From Halomonas sp. KAO (lineage in GTDB: Bacteria > Pseudomonadota > Gammaproteobacteria > Pseudomonadales > Halomonadaceae), in NCBI RefSeq assembly GCF_015595025.1, contig NZ_JADNRL010000002.1:1-49296 (forward strand): DNA of 49,296 nucleotides, given 5' to 3'. Under the pieces are notes generated by a model. The model was not told the origin of the DNA and searched no databases. It saw only the letters and a program-made list of their open reading frames with translations. Both the position numbers and the translations under genes were made by a program. Positions 23,742 to 32,476 of this stretch are shown here, in pieces (position 1 is the first letter of the stretch; each line of letters begins with the position of its first letter).

Positions 23742-23750
23742 CTCCCTCCA

Positions 23751-23877
23751 GGGGCGCTGGGGATAAGCCGAAGAGGAGGTCCTACGCCAGGGAAGGCGTC
23801 GGTAGCGTACAGGGAAGTATTCACAGCGCCTCCTCGTCGGTCCGGCGTCCCGGGGCTTGTCGCCAGATCAGCCCCGG
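23751..23877 (+). repeat. Structured interspersed repeat, copy A
   Basis: About 127 bases between convergent rarD and metY. Three nested pairings are visible: GGGGATAAGCC (23759-23769) with GGCTTGTCGCC (23854-23864), GAGGAGG (23773-23779) with CCTCCTC (23829-23835), and ACGCC with GGCGT (23784-23799). A conserved linker GGGAAGTATTCAC follows the inner hairpin. The same layout recurs in copies B, C and D. Confidence 0.85.
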
Positions 23878-23899
23878 GAGACAGGGCTAACTGTCCAGG

Positions 23900-25174
23900 C
23901 TAGGCCTGGCTGGCCGTCAGGGCCTGGTCGAGGTCGGCGATGATGTCGTCGATATGCTCGATGCCGATGGAGAGGCGCACCATGTCCGCGGTTACCCCCG
24001 CCTTGGCGAGTTCCTCGTCATTGAGCTGGCGATGGGTGGTCGCCGCCGGGATCGAGGAACAGGTCTTGGCGTCGCCGATATTGACCAGACGCAGCACCAG
24101 GTTCAGCGCATCATAGAAGCGCGCCCCGGCTTCGCGGCCGCCCTTGATGCCGAAGCTGAGGATGCCGGAGGCATGGCCATCCATGTACTTCCTGGCCAGG
24201 GCGTGATCCTTGTGGTTCTCGAGACCGGCATACTGCACCCAGGTCACGGCATCGTGGCCCTGCAGATACTCGGCGACGCGCTGAGCGTTGGCACAGATGC
24301 GCTCGATACGCAGGCTCAGGGTCTCGAGGCCTTGCAGCAGCTGCCAGGCGGCCTGGGCGGAGAGCGCCGCCCCCATGTTACGCAGAGGCACCACGCGGGC
24401 ACGGCCGATAAAGGCCGCCTCGCCCAGGTCGCGGGTATAGCAGATCCCATGGTAGGAGGCATCCGGCTCGTTGAGCAGTGGGAAGCGCTCGGCGTTGTCG
24501 GCCCAGGGGAACTTGCCGGAGTCCACGATCACCCCACCTACGGTGGTGCCGTGTCCGCCGATATACTTGGTGGCCGAGTGGATCACGATATCGGCGCCGT
24601 GCTCGATGGGGCGCCACAGGAAGGGGGTCGCCACGGTGTTGTCGACGATTACCGGCACGCCGTGGCGGTGCGCCACCTCGGCCAGGGCCTCCATATCCAC
24701 CACGCCACCGGAGGGGTTGCCGACGCTTTCGCAGAACACCGCCTTGGTGCGCGCATCGATCAGCCCCTCGAGGCCGGCCAGGTCATCCTTGTCGGCGAAA
24801 CGCACCTCGATGCCTTGACGCGGCAGGGTATGGGCGAAGAGGTTGTAGGTACCGCCGTAGAGCTCGCTGATGGAGACGATATTGTCGCCCGCCTCGGCAA
24901 TGGTCTGGATGGCAGCGGTGACCGCGGCCATGCCGGACGCCATCGCCAGGCCGGCGATACCACCCTCCAGGGCCGCCACGCGCTGCTCGAGCACGCCGCA
25001 GGTGGGGTTCATGATCCGCGAGTAGATATTGCCCTCGACCTTGAGATCGAAGAGGTCGGCGGCATGCTGGGCGCTGTCGAAGGCGAACGAGGTGGTCTGG
25101 TGGATCGGCACCGCCACCGCGTGCTGGTCGTCGGGGGCGTAGGCGTGGTGAAGGGCAATGGTCTCGCGTTGCAT
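23900..25174 (-). CDS. metY: O-acetylhomoserine sulfhydrylase (Cys/Met metabolism PLP enzyme)
   Basis: 424 residues, the usual MetY length. PIHQTTSFAFDS and NIYSRIMNPT (49-58) at the N-terminus and SGMAAVTAAIQ (80-90) are conserved. VIVDNTVATPFLWRPIEHGADIVIHSATKYIGGHG (175-209) carries the PLP-binding Lys203. The enzyme makes homocysteine from O-acetylhomoserine and sulfide in the cytoplasm. The length and the extra loop near GKFPWADNAERFPLLNEPDASYHG favour MetY over MetB or MetZ. It stands alone on the minus strand, divergent from a SulP transporter, which would fit a sulfur theme, although nothing shows joint control. Confidence 0.9.
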   Translation of the reverse strand: MQRETIALHHAYAPDDQHAVAVPIHQTTSFAFDSAQHAADLFDLKVEGNIYSRIMNPTCGVLEQRVAALEGGIAGLAMASGMAAVTAAIQTIAEAGDNIVSISELYGGTYNLFAHTLPRQGIEVRFADKDDLAGLEGLIDARTKAVFCESVGNPSGGVVDMEALAEVAHRHGVPVIVDNTVATPFLWRPIEHGADIVIHSATKYIGGHGTTVGGVIVDSGKFPWADNAERFPLLNEPDASYHGICYTRDLGEAAFIGRARVVPLRNMGAALSAQAAWQLLQGLETLSLRIERICANAQRVAEYLQGHDAVTWVQYAGLENHKDHALARKYMDGHASGILSFGIKGGREAGARFYDALNLVLRLVNIGDAKTCSSIPAATTHRQLNDEELAKAGVTADMVRLSIGIEHIDDIIADLDQALTASQA

Positions 25175-25308
25175 ATCATGTCCTTGGGTGTGGTGATGGG
25201 TGTGGCAATTAAGGTAAAACGTGTTTATCCGATGCTATCCAACTCTGATCGTGACCACTAATATCGTTTAGGATAGGGGCTTATTCCAATTGCCCGGCCA
25301 AGGAGAAC

Positions 25309-27048
25309 ATGCTCAAGCGCTATCTACCCGTCCTGAGCTGGCTGCCCCACTATAACCGACGCCTGCTGGGTGCCGACCTGCTGGCCGGCGTGATCGTCAC
25401 CGCCATGGTGATCCCCCAGTCGCTGGCCTATGCGCTGCTCGCCGGGCTACCCGCGGTGGTGGGCCTCTACGCCAGCCTGCTGCCGGCGGTGCTCTACGCC
25501 CTGCTGGGTACCAGCCGTACCCTGGCGGTGGGGCCGGTGGCAATCATCGCGCTGATGACCGGTGCGGCACTCTCCAATGTCGCCACACCGGGCAGCGCCG
25601 CCTATCTCCAGGCGGCCCTGGTGCTGTCGCTGCTCTCCGGGGCGATGCTTGTCGCGATGGGCCTGCTGCGCCTGGGGTTCTTCGCCAACTTTCTGAGTCA
25701 CCCGGTGATCGCCGGCTTCCTCGCCTCCTCGGCGGTGCTGATCGCCATCAGCCAGGCGGCCCACTTGGCCGGTATCTCGGCCAGTGGCTACACCGCCCTG
25801 ACGCTGCTGGCGAGCCTCGCCGATCATCTTCACCGGCTGCACTGGCCGACACTTGCCATCGGCCTGGGCACCCTGCTCTTCCTGGTCGCCAGCCGCCGCT
25901 ATAGCCGACCGCTGCTGATCAAGCTGGGACTCGCCGCCCCCACCGCCGGCCTGCTGGCACGCAGCGGGCCGGTGCTGGCCGTTCTCGCCACTACCTTGCT
26001 GAGCTGGCAACTGGGCCTCGAGGAACGCGGCGTCGCCGTTGTCGGCGCCATTCCCGGCGGGCTGCCAGCGCTGACCCTTCCGGAGCTGGATCTCGGCCTG
26101 TGGCGCGCCCTGCTGATGCCGGCCCTGCTGATCAGCGTGGTGGGTTTCGTCGAATCCATCTCCATGGCCCAGATGCTCGCCGCCAAGCGTCGTCAACGCA
26201 TCTCGCCCAATCAGGAGCTGGTGGGGCTGGGAGGCGCCAACCTGGCCGCCGCCTTCACCGCCGGCATGCCGGTCACCGGGGGCCTCTCGCGCACCGTGAT
26301 CAACGACGAGGCGGGGGCCAGGACCCCCCTTGCGGGCCTCTTCGCGGCGCTGGGCATCGGCCTGGTCACGCTGCTGTTCACCCCGCTGCTGCATCACCTG
26401 CCCATTACCACCCTCGCCGCCACCATCACCGTGGCCATTCTCACCCTGGTCGATATTCCGCTGATCCGGCAGACCTGGCGCTATTCGCGCAGCGACTTCT
26501 CCGCCATGGCCGCCACCATCCTGCTGACCCTGACGGAGGGCGTCGAGGCGGGCATCATCAGCGGCGTGCTGCTCTCCATCGGCCTGTTCCTCTATCGCAC
26601 CAGTCGCCCCCATAGCGCGGTGGTCGGGCGCATTCGGGGGACCGAGCACTTCCGCAGCACCCAGCGCCATGAGGTCGAGACCCTCGGCCATGTGGCGTTT
26701 CTGCGCATCGACGAAAGCCTCTACTTCGCCAATGCTCGGTATCTCGAGGATACGGTCATGCAGATCGTGGCTCGTTATCCGGGTCTTGAGCATGTGGTGC
26801 TGATCTGCTCGGCGGTCAACCTGATCGACGCCTCGGCACTGGAGAGCCTGGAGGCCATCAACGAACGACTCAATGAGGCGGGGGTCACGCTGCATCTGGC
26901 CGAGGTAAAGGGGCCGGTCATGGACCGCCTGAAGCGCAGCGACTTCCTCGATGACCTGACCGGCCGGGTCTTTCTAAGCACCTTCGCCGCCTGGCAGGCG
27001 TTCAGGCCCAGCCCGAGCGAAACGGCCCATGGCGAGGCGATGGAGTAG
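25309..27048 (+). CDS. SulP-family anion transporter with STAS domain
   Basis: 579 residues. The membrane domain begins with LLGADLLAGVIVTAMVIPQSLAYALLAGLPAVVGLYASLLPA, the SulP signature, and runs over about 12-14 segments to residue 430 (including FVESISMAQM and AAAFTAGMPVTGGLSRTVINDEAGARTPLAGL). A C-terminal STAS domain (about 440-565) contains VAFLRIDESLYFANARYLED and the VILCSAVNLIDASALESLE-like strand. Members carry sulfate, bicarbonate or other anions; the substrate cannot be told here. Sulfate would suit the neighbouring metY and the nearby sulfotransferases. The start has AAGGAGAAC directly upstream. Confidence 0.9.
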   Translation: MLKRYLPVLSWLPHYNRRLLGADLLAGVIVTAMVIPQSLAYALLAGLPAVVGLYASLLPAVLYALLGTSRTLAVGPVAIIALMTGAALSNVATPGSAAYLQAALVLSLLSGAMLVAMGLLRLGFFANFLSHPVIAGFLASSAVLIAISQAAHLAGISASGYTALTLLASLADHLHRLHWPTLAIGLGTLLFLVASRRYSRPLLIKLGLAAPTAGLLARSGPVLAVLATTLLSWQLGLEERGVAVVGAIPGGLPALTLPELDLGLWRALLMPALLISVVGFVESISMAQMLAAKRRQRISPNQELVGLGGANLAAAFTAGMPVTGGLSRTVINDEAGARTPLAGLFAALGIGLVTLLFTPLLHHLPITTLAATITVAILTLVDIPLIRQTWRYSRSDFSAMAATILLTLTEGVEAGIISGVLLSIGLFLYRTSRPHSAVVGRIRGTEHFRSTQRHEVETLGHVAFLRIDESLYFANARYLEDTVMQIVARYPGLEHVVLICSAVNLIDASALESLEAINERLNEAGVTLHLAEVKGPVMDRLKRSDFLDDLTGRVFLSTFAAWQAFRPSPSETAHGEAME

Positions 27049-27087
27049 GCCAGCGGCCATTATCGAGCGTGGCGATATTCGGTTATC

Positions 27088-27804
27088 ATGTCAGCACATC
27101 GGAAAAATGACGACAACATGGATAGCAAAACACGTGAAAACCTCGGCGTCAGCGCCTACCACCGCCTGAAGAACGACATCATCCGCAATGTCTACAAGCC
27201 CGGTGAAAAGCTGCTGATGAGCCGTCTGAAGGAGCGCTACGACCTGGGTGTCGGTCCGCTACGCGAGGCACTCTCCCAGCTGGTGGCGGAACGCCTGGTG
27301 GTGGCCATCAGCCAGCGCGGCTTCCGGGTGGCGCCGATGTCGCTGGCCGAGCTCAACGATATCTATGATGCCAGGGCCCAGATCGAGGGGCTGCTGCTCA
27401 GGCTCTCCATCGAGCGCGGCGATGACAGCTGGGAAGCCGACATCCTGGCCCGCGCCCATACCCTCTCCAAGGTGGTGAAGGTCAACTCCTCGGAGGAGCT
27501 GCTCGAGGTCTGGGATACCCGCCACCAGGCCTTTCATAGCGCGATCGTCAGCGGCTGTCGCTCCCCGCATCTGCTGCAGATTCGCGACAGCCTGTTCGAC
27601 CAGGTGGAGCGCTATCGCCACCTCTGGCTCCGCGAGACGGTGCTCTCCGAGGAGGCCCTGGCGCGCAAGCATCAGGAGCATACCGAACTCGTCGAGGTCA
27701 TCCTGGCGCGAGACATCGAACGCGCCACCAGGATGATGCGCGACCATCTGATGACCCCCGTGCCGATCATCACCGAGGCGATGCGTCAGCAGGGGCTAGC
27801 CTAG
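27088..27804 (+). CDS. GntR-family (FadR/VanR-type) transcriptional regulator
   Basis: 238 residues from the first Met; Met11 at 27118 is an equally likely start, as neither has a good ribosome site. The winged-helix domain spans about 20-85 (AYHRLKNDIIRNVYKPGEKLLMSRLKERYDLGVGPLREALSQLVAERLVV, then GFRVAPMS). An FCD ligand domain follows (DIYDARAQIEGLLLRLSIERG; RHQAFHSAIVSGCRSPHLLQIRDSLFDQVERYRHL; HQEHTELVEVILARDIERATRMMRDHL), with the Asp and His metal ligands typical of FadR-C proteins. Such regulators sense small carboxylates. It lies near pxpCBA and the TRAP operon and might control them, but this is not shown. Confidence 0.85.
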   Translation: MSAHRKNDDNMDSKTRENLGVSAYHRLKNDIIRNVYKPGEKLLMSRLKERYDLGVGPLREALSQLVAERLVVAISQRGFRVAPMSLAELNDIYDARAQIEGLLLRLSIERGDDSWEADILARAHTLSKVVKVNSSEELLEVWDTRHQAFHSAIVSGCRSPHLLQIRDSLFDQVERYRHLWLRETVLSEEALARKHQEHTELVEVILARDIERATRMMRDHLMTPVPIITEAMRQQGLA

Positions 27805-27924
27805 TCCCTCCACTCGCTATGCCCTACCATTCTCCAGAAAATCTGTCATGGTAGTGACATACAGGCCTGCCAGGATGGCCATTGTCGTATGACGCGGCAA
27901 GCCTCTTACCATGGAGAACGTGAC

Positions 27925-28140
27925 ATGCCCCATCATCTGCTGCGGTTTTCGCGTGAACTGGATCGACGCCTCGACGCTCTCGCCCAGACCACCGGCCTGA
28001 GCAAGGCCGAACTCATCGAGCGCTGCCTCGAGGGCGGTGTCGCCGCCCTCGAGGCCGAGCTGATGGTGGAGGGAGCGGAGGCGGCGAGAGCCGGCACCAG
28101 CATCGACCAGTTGCTGCGCGAGAGTGGCCTGGGGGCCTAG
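27925..28140 (+). CDS. Small ribbon-helix-helix (CopG-like) protein
   Basis: 71 residues from the Met at 27925, chosen over an upstream Met because GGAG sits about 9 bases before it. LLRFSRELDRRLDALAQTTGLSKAELIERCLEGGVAALE shows a short beta strand followed by two helices, as in Arc/MetJ/CopG DNA-binding proteins. The C-terminal helix (VEGAEAARAGTSIDQLLRES) could contact a partner. It may be a stand-alone repressor or an orphan antitoxin; no toxin gene is adjacent (pxpC follows convergently after 18 bases). Confidence 0.6.
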   Translation: MPHHLLRFSRELDRRLDALAQTTGLSKAELIERCLEGGVAALEAELMVEGAEAARAGTSIDQLLRESGLGA

Positions 28141-28158
28141 CCGCCGTCGGGCGGCCCG

Positions 28159-29103
28159 CTAACGCTCCAGCGAGCGCCGGAAGTAACGATAGTCGCCCAG
28201 CGCTCGCTCGCCGGTGGTGGCGACCAGACGCACCGCCTGCCCCGGCAGGCACTGCGCCAGGCGAGACGCCGCTAGCGGCGTCAAGGCGCCCAGCCGGGGA
28301 TAGCCGCCGATGGTCTGGCGGTCATTGAGCAACGCGATGGGCTGGCCATCCGGCGGCACCTGCACGGCCCCGAGCCCGATCCCCTCCGAGATCAGTGAGC
28401 CGATGCGGCAGCTCAGCCGGGGCCCGGTCAGCCGCACCCCCATGCGATCGGCGCGATCGTCCACCCGCCAGGGGCGGTTGAAGGCGGCATAGAGGCTGGC
28501 GCCGGTGAAGTCCGCCACCTGGGCACCCGGCAGCAGTGCCAGGCTCGCCGGCCCGGTGTAATCCGGTTGTTCCGGCACTGACGCAGCCTCTCTGCCGACC
28601 CGCTCCCCTGCCCCCGGCGTCACCGCCAGGCGATCCCCCGCGGTGAGCTTGGCGCCATGGCCGTCGAAGCCGCCCAACCCTTCGCGCACCACACAGCTGA
28701 CGCTGCCCAACACTGGCTCGGCACGAAAGCCGCCGGCCACCGCCAGATAGGCCCGCAGACCATTGCGTGGCGTGCCGAAGGCCAGGGTCTGGCCCTCCTT
28801 GATCGGCACCGATTGCCAGAGCGCCAGGGGCTCCCCGTCCAGGGTGGCGGCCAGGTCGGCCCCGGCCACCGCGATGGTCAGATCGCGCTCGGCCACCAGG
28901 GCCAGCCCCCCGAAGGTGACCTCCAGGGCCGGTGTGCCCCAGGCGTTGCCCGCCAGGCGATTGGCCCAGGCCCAGCCGTGGAGGTCCGCCGGCCCGCCCT
29001 GGGTCACCCCCAGACGCCGCACGCCGAACCGACCGGCATCCTGCAGTAGCGCCAGGGGCCCCGCACGCTGGACACGAAGCCCGATAACGGTATATTGATT
29101 CAT
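28159..29103 (-). CDS. pxpC: 5-oxoprolinase subunit C (biotin-dependent carboxyltransferase-like, KipA family)
   Basis: 314 residues. TLLQDAGR-like N-terminus (LALLQDAGRFGVRRLGVTQGGPADLHGWAWANRLAGN), then LEVTFGGLALVAERDL, RAYLAVAGGF and GVRLTGPRLSC, closing with GYPRLGALTPLAASRLAQCLPGQAV. This is the allophanate-hydrolase subunit 2/KipA fold. With PxpA and PxpB it performs ATP-dependent opening of 5-oxoproline to glutamate. The start overlaps the pxpB stop by an ATGA-type overlap, so the subunits are translated together. It is the last gene of the pxpABC operon and convergent with the small RHH gene. Confidence 0.92.
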   Translation of the reverse strand: MNQYTVIGLRVQRAGPLALLQDAGRFGVRRLGVTQGGPADLHGWAWANRLAGNAWGTPALEVTFGGLALVAERDLTIAVAGADLAATLDGEPLALWQSVPIKEGQTLAFGTPRNGLRAYLAVAGGFRAEPVLGSVSCVVREGLGGFDGHGAKLTAGDRLAVTPGAGERVGREAASVPEQPDYTGPASLALLPGAQVADFTGASLYAAFNRPWRVDDRADRMGVRLTGPRLSCRIGSLISEGIGLGAVQVPPDGQPIALLNDRQTIGGYPRLGALTPLAASRLAQCLPGQAVRLVATTGERALGDYRYFRRSLER

Positions 29104-29861
29104 TCACCCGCCTCCACCGGCCGCGTTTCCATGGGCGTCGCATCACCGCCATGGCGCTCGAAGGTCGCCCGGTCCACCGGGACGAAGCGCACCCGATCGC
29201 CGACCCGCAGCAGGCTGAAGCCCTCCCGATCACGATCGAACAGCCGCGCCGTGGTCCTGCCCAGCAGGTTCCAGCCCCCCGGCGACACCGCGGGGTAGGC
29301 GGCGGTCTGGCGGCCGGTGATCGCGACGCTGTTGACCGGCACCCGCTGGCGCGGGGTATCCAGCCGCGGCACTTCCAGGCGCCGGTCGAGCAGGCCCATA
29401 AAGGCGAAACCCGGGGCGAAGCCCAGCGCGAAGACGCGATACGCCTGGCCCGCATGGCAGTCGATCACCTCCTCCAGGCTCATGTCGGCATGCCGTGCCA
29501 CCCGCTCCAGGTCCGGGCCCACGCTGGGGTCATACCAGGTGAGCAGCTCATGCTCCTCGCCGGCCGCTCCTTCCTGCTCGGGGGCAGGGCCGGCGCCCAG
29601 GTCGGCGAGCAGCTCGGCCAGCCGTCTACGCGCCGCCTCGGGGGAGAGGCGAAGCGGGTCGAACACCACCAGCAGCGTGGTATAGGAGGGCACCAGGTCG
29701 ACGAGGGCCTCTCCGAAGGCGGTCTCGCAGCGCCGCGCCAGGGCACCCAGCCAGGCCAGGTTGGCCTCGTCGATGGTCGAGAAGAGCCGCACCAGCCAGC
29801 CATCGAGGCCGGCGGATTCGATCCGCGGCGTGGGCAGCCCTGAATTCGGCGCCTGACTCAT
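29100..29861 (-). CDS. pxpB: 5-oxoprolinase subunit B (KipI/allophanate hydrolase subunit 1 family)
   Basis: 253 residues. [48 protein letters not shown] and a [30 protein letters not shown] loop are hallmark blocks of the KipI family, ending with GGWNLLGRT. It works with PxpC in the 5-oxoprolinase complex. Both ends overlap neighbours by four bases (pxpA stop and pxpC start), indicating tight coupling. The middle carries a family-variable insert ([19 protein letters not shown]), and a CHAG stretch lies just upstream of the conserved AYRVFALGF. Confidence 0.92.
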   Translation of the reverse strand: MSQAPNSGLPTPRIESAGLDGWLVRLFSTIDEANLAWLGALARRCETAFGEALVDLVPSYTTLLVVFDPLRLSPEAARRRLAELLADLGAGPAPEQEGAAGEEHELLTWYDPSVGPDLERVARHADMSLEEVIDCHAGQAYRVFALGFAPGFAFMGLLDRRLEVPRLDTPRQRVPVNSVAITGRQTAAYPAVSPGGWNLLGRTTARLFDRDREGFSLLRVGDRVRFVPVDRATFERHGGDATPMETRPVEAGE

Positions 29862-30619
29862 GCCCCGGCCCCCAGGCGGTTGAGCGCCTCGCGGATCGCC
29901 TTCACCGCGGCGATGGACTCGGGGTTGTCGCCATGCACACAGAGCGTGTCGGCGGCCAGGGTCAATTCGCTGCCGTCGCTGGCCACCAGGGGCTCACCGC
30001 TGGCGATGCGCACGGCCTGGTCGACGATCACCTCGGGGTCGTGATGGACGGCACCTGGCTCCCGGCGCGATACCAGCCGCCCCGCGCCGTCGTAGGCGCG
30101 GTCGGCGAAGGCCTCGAACCACAGGTTGACCCCGTGCTGGCGGGCCAGGTCGGCGGCCGTCGAGGTGTCCCGGGTCGTCATGGTCATCAGGGGCAGCGAA
30201 GAGTCGAAGGCCAGGATCGCCCGCATCACCGCGCTCATGATCTCCGGATCTCGGGCCATATCGTTGTAGAGGGCGCCGTGGGGTTTGACATAGCTGACCT
30301 CGAGGCCCTCGGCGCGACACACCCCCGCCAGGGCCCCCAGCTGATAGAGCACCAGGTTCTCGATCTCCTGGGCCGAACAGGCCAGTGAACGGCGACCGAA
30401 GCCCACCAGGTCGGGATAGGCCGGGTGCGCCCCGACCCGCACGCCATGCCGCGCCGCCAGGCGCACGGTCTGGCGAATCACATCGGGATCCGAGGCGTGA
30501 AAGCCGCAGGCCACGTTGGCAAGGTCCACATGGGGCATCACCTCCTGGTCCATTCCCATGACCCAGGGGCCGAAGCTCTCCCCCATATCGGCATTGAGCA
30601 GCAAGAGGCGTGACGTCAT
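29858..30619 (-). CDS. pxpA: 5-oxoprolinase subunit A (LamB/YcsF family)
   Basis: 253 residues from the Met at 30619, which has GGGAG about 8 bases upstream; a longer frame to 30658 has no such support. [14 protein letters not shown] at the N-terminus, [41 protein letters not shown] and [12 protein letters not shown] are the diagnostic YcsF blocks, and [10 protein letters not shown] lies near the end. PxpA supplies the lactam-handling deacetylase-like barrel of 5-oxoprolinase. It is the first gene of pxpABC, transcribed away from a TRAP operon over a 221-base shared promoter region. Confidence 0.93.
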   Translation of the reverse strand: MTSRLLLLNADMGESFGPWVMGMDQEVMPHVDLANVACGFHASDPDVIRQTVRLAARHGVRVGAHPAYPDLVGFGRRSLACSAQEIENLVLYQLGALAGVCRAEGLEVSYVKPHGALYNDMARDPEIMSAVMRAILAFDSSLPLMTMTTRDTSTAADLARQHGVNLWFEAFADRAYDGAGRLVSRREPGAVHHDPEVIVDQAVRIASGEPLVASDGSELTLAADTLCVHGDNPESIAAVKAIREALNRLGAGA

Positions 30620-30659
30620 GCGAGTCTCCCGATCTGAAATTTGATAAGAATTTACCAAC

Positions 30660-30675
30660 GTTTTGTTGTCAAAAC
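30660..30675. promoter_or_regulatory. Inverted repeat in the pxpA-dctP divergent promoter, operator candidate
   Basis: GTTTTGTTGTCAAAAC: perfect 6-bp arms around TTGT, 41 bases before the pxpA start and 166 before dctP. Its size and spacing suit a dimeric regulator such as the GntR protein at 27088 or the winged-helix protein at 33780. Which one binds is unknown. Confidence 0.5.
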
Positions 30676-30840
30676 ATCATCTATTAGTCTAGGTATCGTT
30701 GACGTAGCCAACTCCTCGCGCCTAACCTCGCACCCTTTCAGCGACTACACTCACAGCGTAGCCGCTGACATGGATTCCCTGTCCGGAAAAAAACGCGGCA
30801 GAAAAAACACTCCAAAAAAACACATCACGAGGAACTCTCG

Positions 30841-31845
30841 ATGACTGTTAGCCACTCCCGACTTCCCTACCTGGCGACCGCCGCCGCTCTCGGGGTCAGC
30901 CTGACCGCGATGACCGGCACCTCCCAGGCCGCCACCGAGTGGGACATGCCCACGCCCTACGGTGATCGCACCTTCCATACCGTCAATATTCGTGAGTTCA
31001 CCGAGGACGTGCGCGAGGCGACCGATGGCGAGCTGGATATCACCGTCCACTCCAACGGCTCGCTGATCGGCCATGCCGAAATCAAGAACTCTGTGCGTCG
31101 GGGCATCGTGCCCATGGGCGAGGTGATCATGTCGCGCCTGGCCAACGAGAATCCCATCTTCGAGGTCGACTCCGTCCCCTATCTGGCCGCCAGCTACGAG
31201 GAGGCCTGGACGCTGTGGGAGGCCTCTCGCGAGATCATCGCCGAGGAGCTGCAGAAGCAGGGCCTGCGCCTGCTCTTCACCGTGCCGTGGCCGCCCCAGG
31301 GCATCTACACCAACCAGGCCATCGAGAGCGGCGACGATCTCAAGAACCTCAGCATGCGCGCCTACAATACCGCCAGTGAGCGTATCGCCCAGCTGGTCGG
31401 TGCCGTGCCCACCCAGGTGGAAGTGCCGGATATCCCCACCGCCTTCAGCACCGGCCGCGTCGAGGCGATGATCACCTCGCCCGCCACCGGCGCCGACACC
31501 AAGGCCTGGGACTACCTCAACCACTTCAACCACGCCCAGCTGTGGTTGCCGAAGAACATGATCATCGTCAGCGAGAAGGCCTTCTCGCGCCTTCCCGAGG
31601 CGAGCCAGCAGGCCCTGCTCGAGGCCGCCGCCGAGGCCGAGACCCGTGGCTGGGAGATGAGTCGCCAGGAGACCGATGACGCCATCGCCGTGCTCGAGGA
31701 GAACGGCATCACCGTCACCGAGCCCAGCGAGGCACTGGCCGAAACGCTCAAGGAGGTCGGCGACACCATGACCGAGGAGTGGGTCGAGCGTGCCGGTGAG
31801 CAGGGTCAGATGATCCTCGATGCCTACCGGAGTGCCCGGGAGTAA
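30841..31845 (+). CDS. dctP: TRAP transporter substrate-binding protein (DctP family)
   Basis: 334 residues. The signal peptide is LATAAALGVSLTAMTGTSQA-ATEW. The body has REFTEDVREATDGELDITVHSNGSLIGHAEIKNSVRRG, GIYTNQAIESGDDLKNLSMRAYNTASERIAQLVGAVPTQVE and DIPTAFSTGRVEAMITSP, the order of blocks seen in DctP periplasmic binding proteins; the RAYN Arg normally binds a substrate carboxylate. GAGGAACTC precedes the ATG. It is the first gene of a dctPQM operon next to 5-oxoprolinase genes, so 5-oxoproline or another small carboxylate is a reasonable but unproven substrate. Confidence 0.92.
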   Translation: MTVSHSRLPYLATAAALGVSLTAMTGTSQAATEWDMPTPYGDRTFHTVNIREFTEDVREATDGELDITVHSNGSLIGHAEIKNSVRRGIVPMGEVIMSRLANENPIFEVDSVPYLAASYEEAWTLWEASREIIAEELQKQGLRLLFTVPWPPQGIYTNQAIESGDDLKNLSMRAYNTASERIAQLVGAVPTQVEVPDIPTAFSTGRVEAMITSPATGADTKAWDYLNHFNHAQLWLPKNMIIVSEKAFSRLPEASQQALLEAAAEAETRGWEMSRQETDDAIAVLEENGITVTEPSEALAETLKEVGDTMTEEWVERAGEQGQMILDAYRSARE

Positions 31846-31858
31846 TCCCGAATCGACC

Positions 31859-31881
31859 GCCCCGGCCACAAGAGCCGGGGC
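31859..31881 (+). promoter_or_regulatory. Strong hairpin between dctP and dctQ
   Basis: GCCCCGGC and GCCGGGGC form a perfect 8-bp stem with a CACAAGA loop and no T-run. Such hairpins after binding-protein genes usually protect the upstream mRNA, so that the binding protein is made in excess over the membrane subunits. Confidence 0.65.
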
Positions 31882-31910
31882 GCGCCTGGACCCTTCGCGG
31901 AACCGCGCCC

Positions 31911-32462
31911 ATGACCTATCGACTGCGACCCCTCTACAACCTCGGCGGCTATCTCGCGGCCGCCTGCCTGACGCTGATCTGCCTGTTGATCAGCGCCCAG
32001 ATCGTCGGCCGCCTGATCGACCGACTCGCCACCGCCATCGGTGGCGAGCGCATCGGCCTGGCGATCCCCGCTCTCTCCGATATTTCCGGCTTCCTGCTGG
32101 TCGGCGCCAGCTTCCTGGGGCTGGCCTACACCTTCGTGCATGGCGGCCATATTCGCGTCACCCTGCTGATCGGCCGCCTGGCGCCGGCGCTGCGTGCCTG
32201 GGTGGAGGTGTTCTGTCTGGGGGTGGCCTTGACGCTATGCCTCTATCTGGCCTGGAACCTCTACTGGCTGCTCGCCGACAGCATCGCCTTCAACGAGACC
32301 TCCTATGGGCTGGTGCCCATCCCCCTGTGGATTCCCCAGTCCGCCATGATCACGGGGGTGATCCTGTTCTGCCTGGTGTTGGTCGAGACGCTGCTCCAGA
32401 CCCTGAGCATCGCCATTCGCCGCCCCCACACCTTCACCATCGATGACAGCGGCCAGGAATAG
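31911..32462 (+). CDS. dctQ: TRAP transporter small permease (DctQ)
   Basis: 183 residues with four hydrophobic segments: LGGYLAAACLTLICLLISAQI, ISGFLLVGASFLGLAYTFV, VEVFCLGVALTLCLYLAWNLYWLL and QSAMITGVILFCLVLVETLL. HGGHIRVTLL after the second segment is the conserved DctQ loop. It joins the large permease DctM to form the sodium-coupled importer. The ribosome site is weak, so expression may depend on the transcript leaving dctP past the hairpin. DctM starts 14 bases downstream. Confidence 0.9.
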   Translation: MTYRLRPLYNLGGYLAAACLTLICLLISAQIVGRLIDRLATAIGGERIGLAIPALSDISGFLLVGASFLGLAYTFVHGGHIRVTLLIGRLAPALRAWVEVFCLGVALTLCLYLAWNLYWLLADSIAFNETSYGLVPIPLWIPQSAMITGVILFCLVLVETLLQTLSIAIRRPHTFTIDDSGQE

Positions 32463-32476
32463 GTCCGGAGATTCCC

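Noticed and set aside
25175..25308. Possible riboswitch upstream of metY or the SulP gene
   Set aside because: The gap is 134 bases, shared by two divergent promoters, with no SAM-riboswitch-like stems or terminator that I can see.
25447..26895. Long minus-strand frame (482 codons) opposite the SulP gene
   Set aside because: Gln/Gly/His/Ala-rich antisense shadow without motifs; the plus strand encodes an evident SulP protein.
31820..32446. Long plus-strand frame overlapping dctQ
   Set aside because: Arg/Pro/Ala-rich out-of-frame shadow typical of high G+C coding DNA; dctQ in another frame has clear membrane segments and family motifs.
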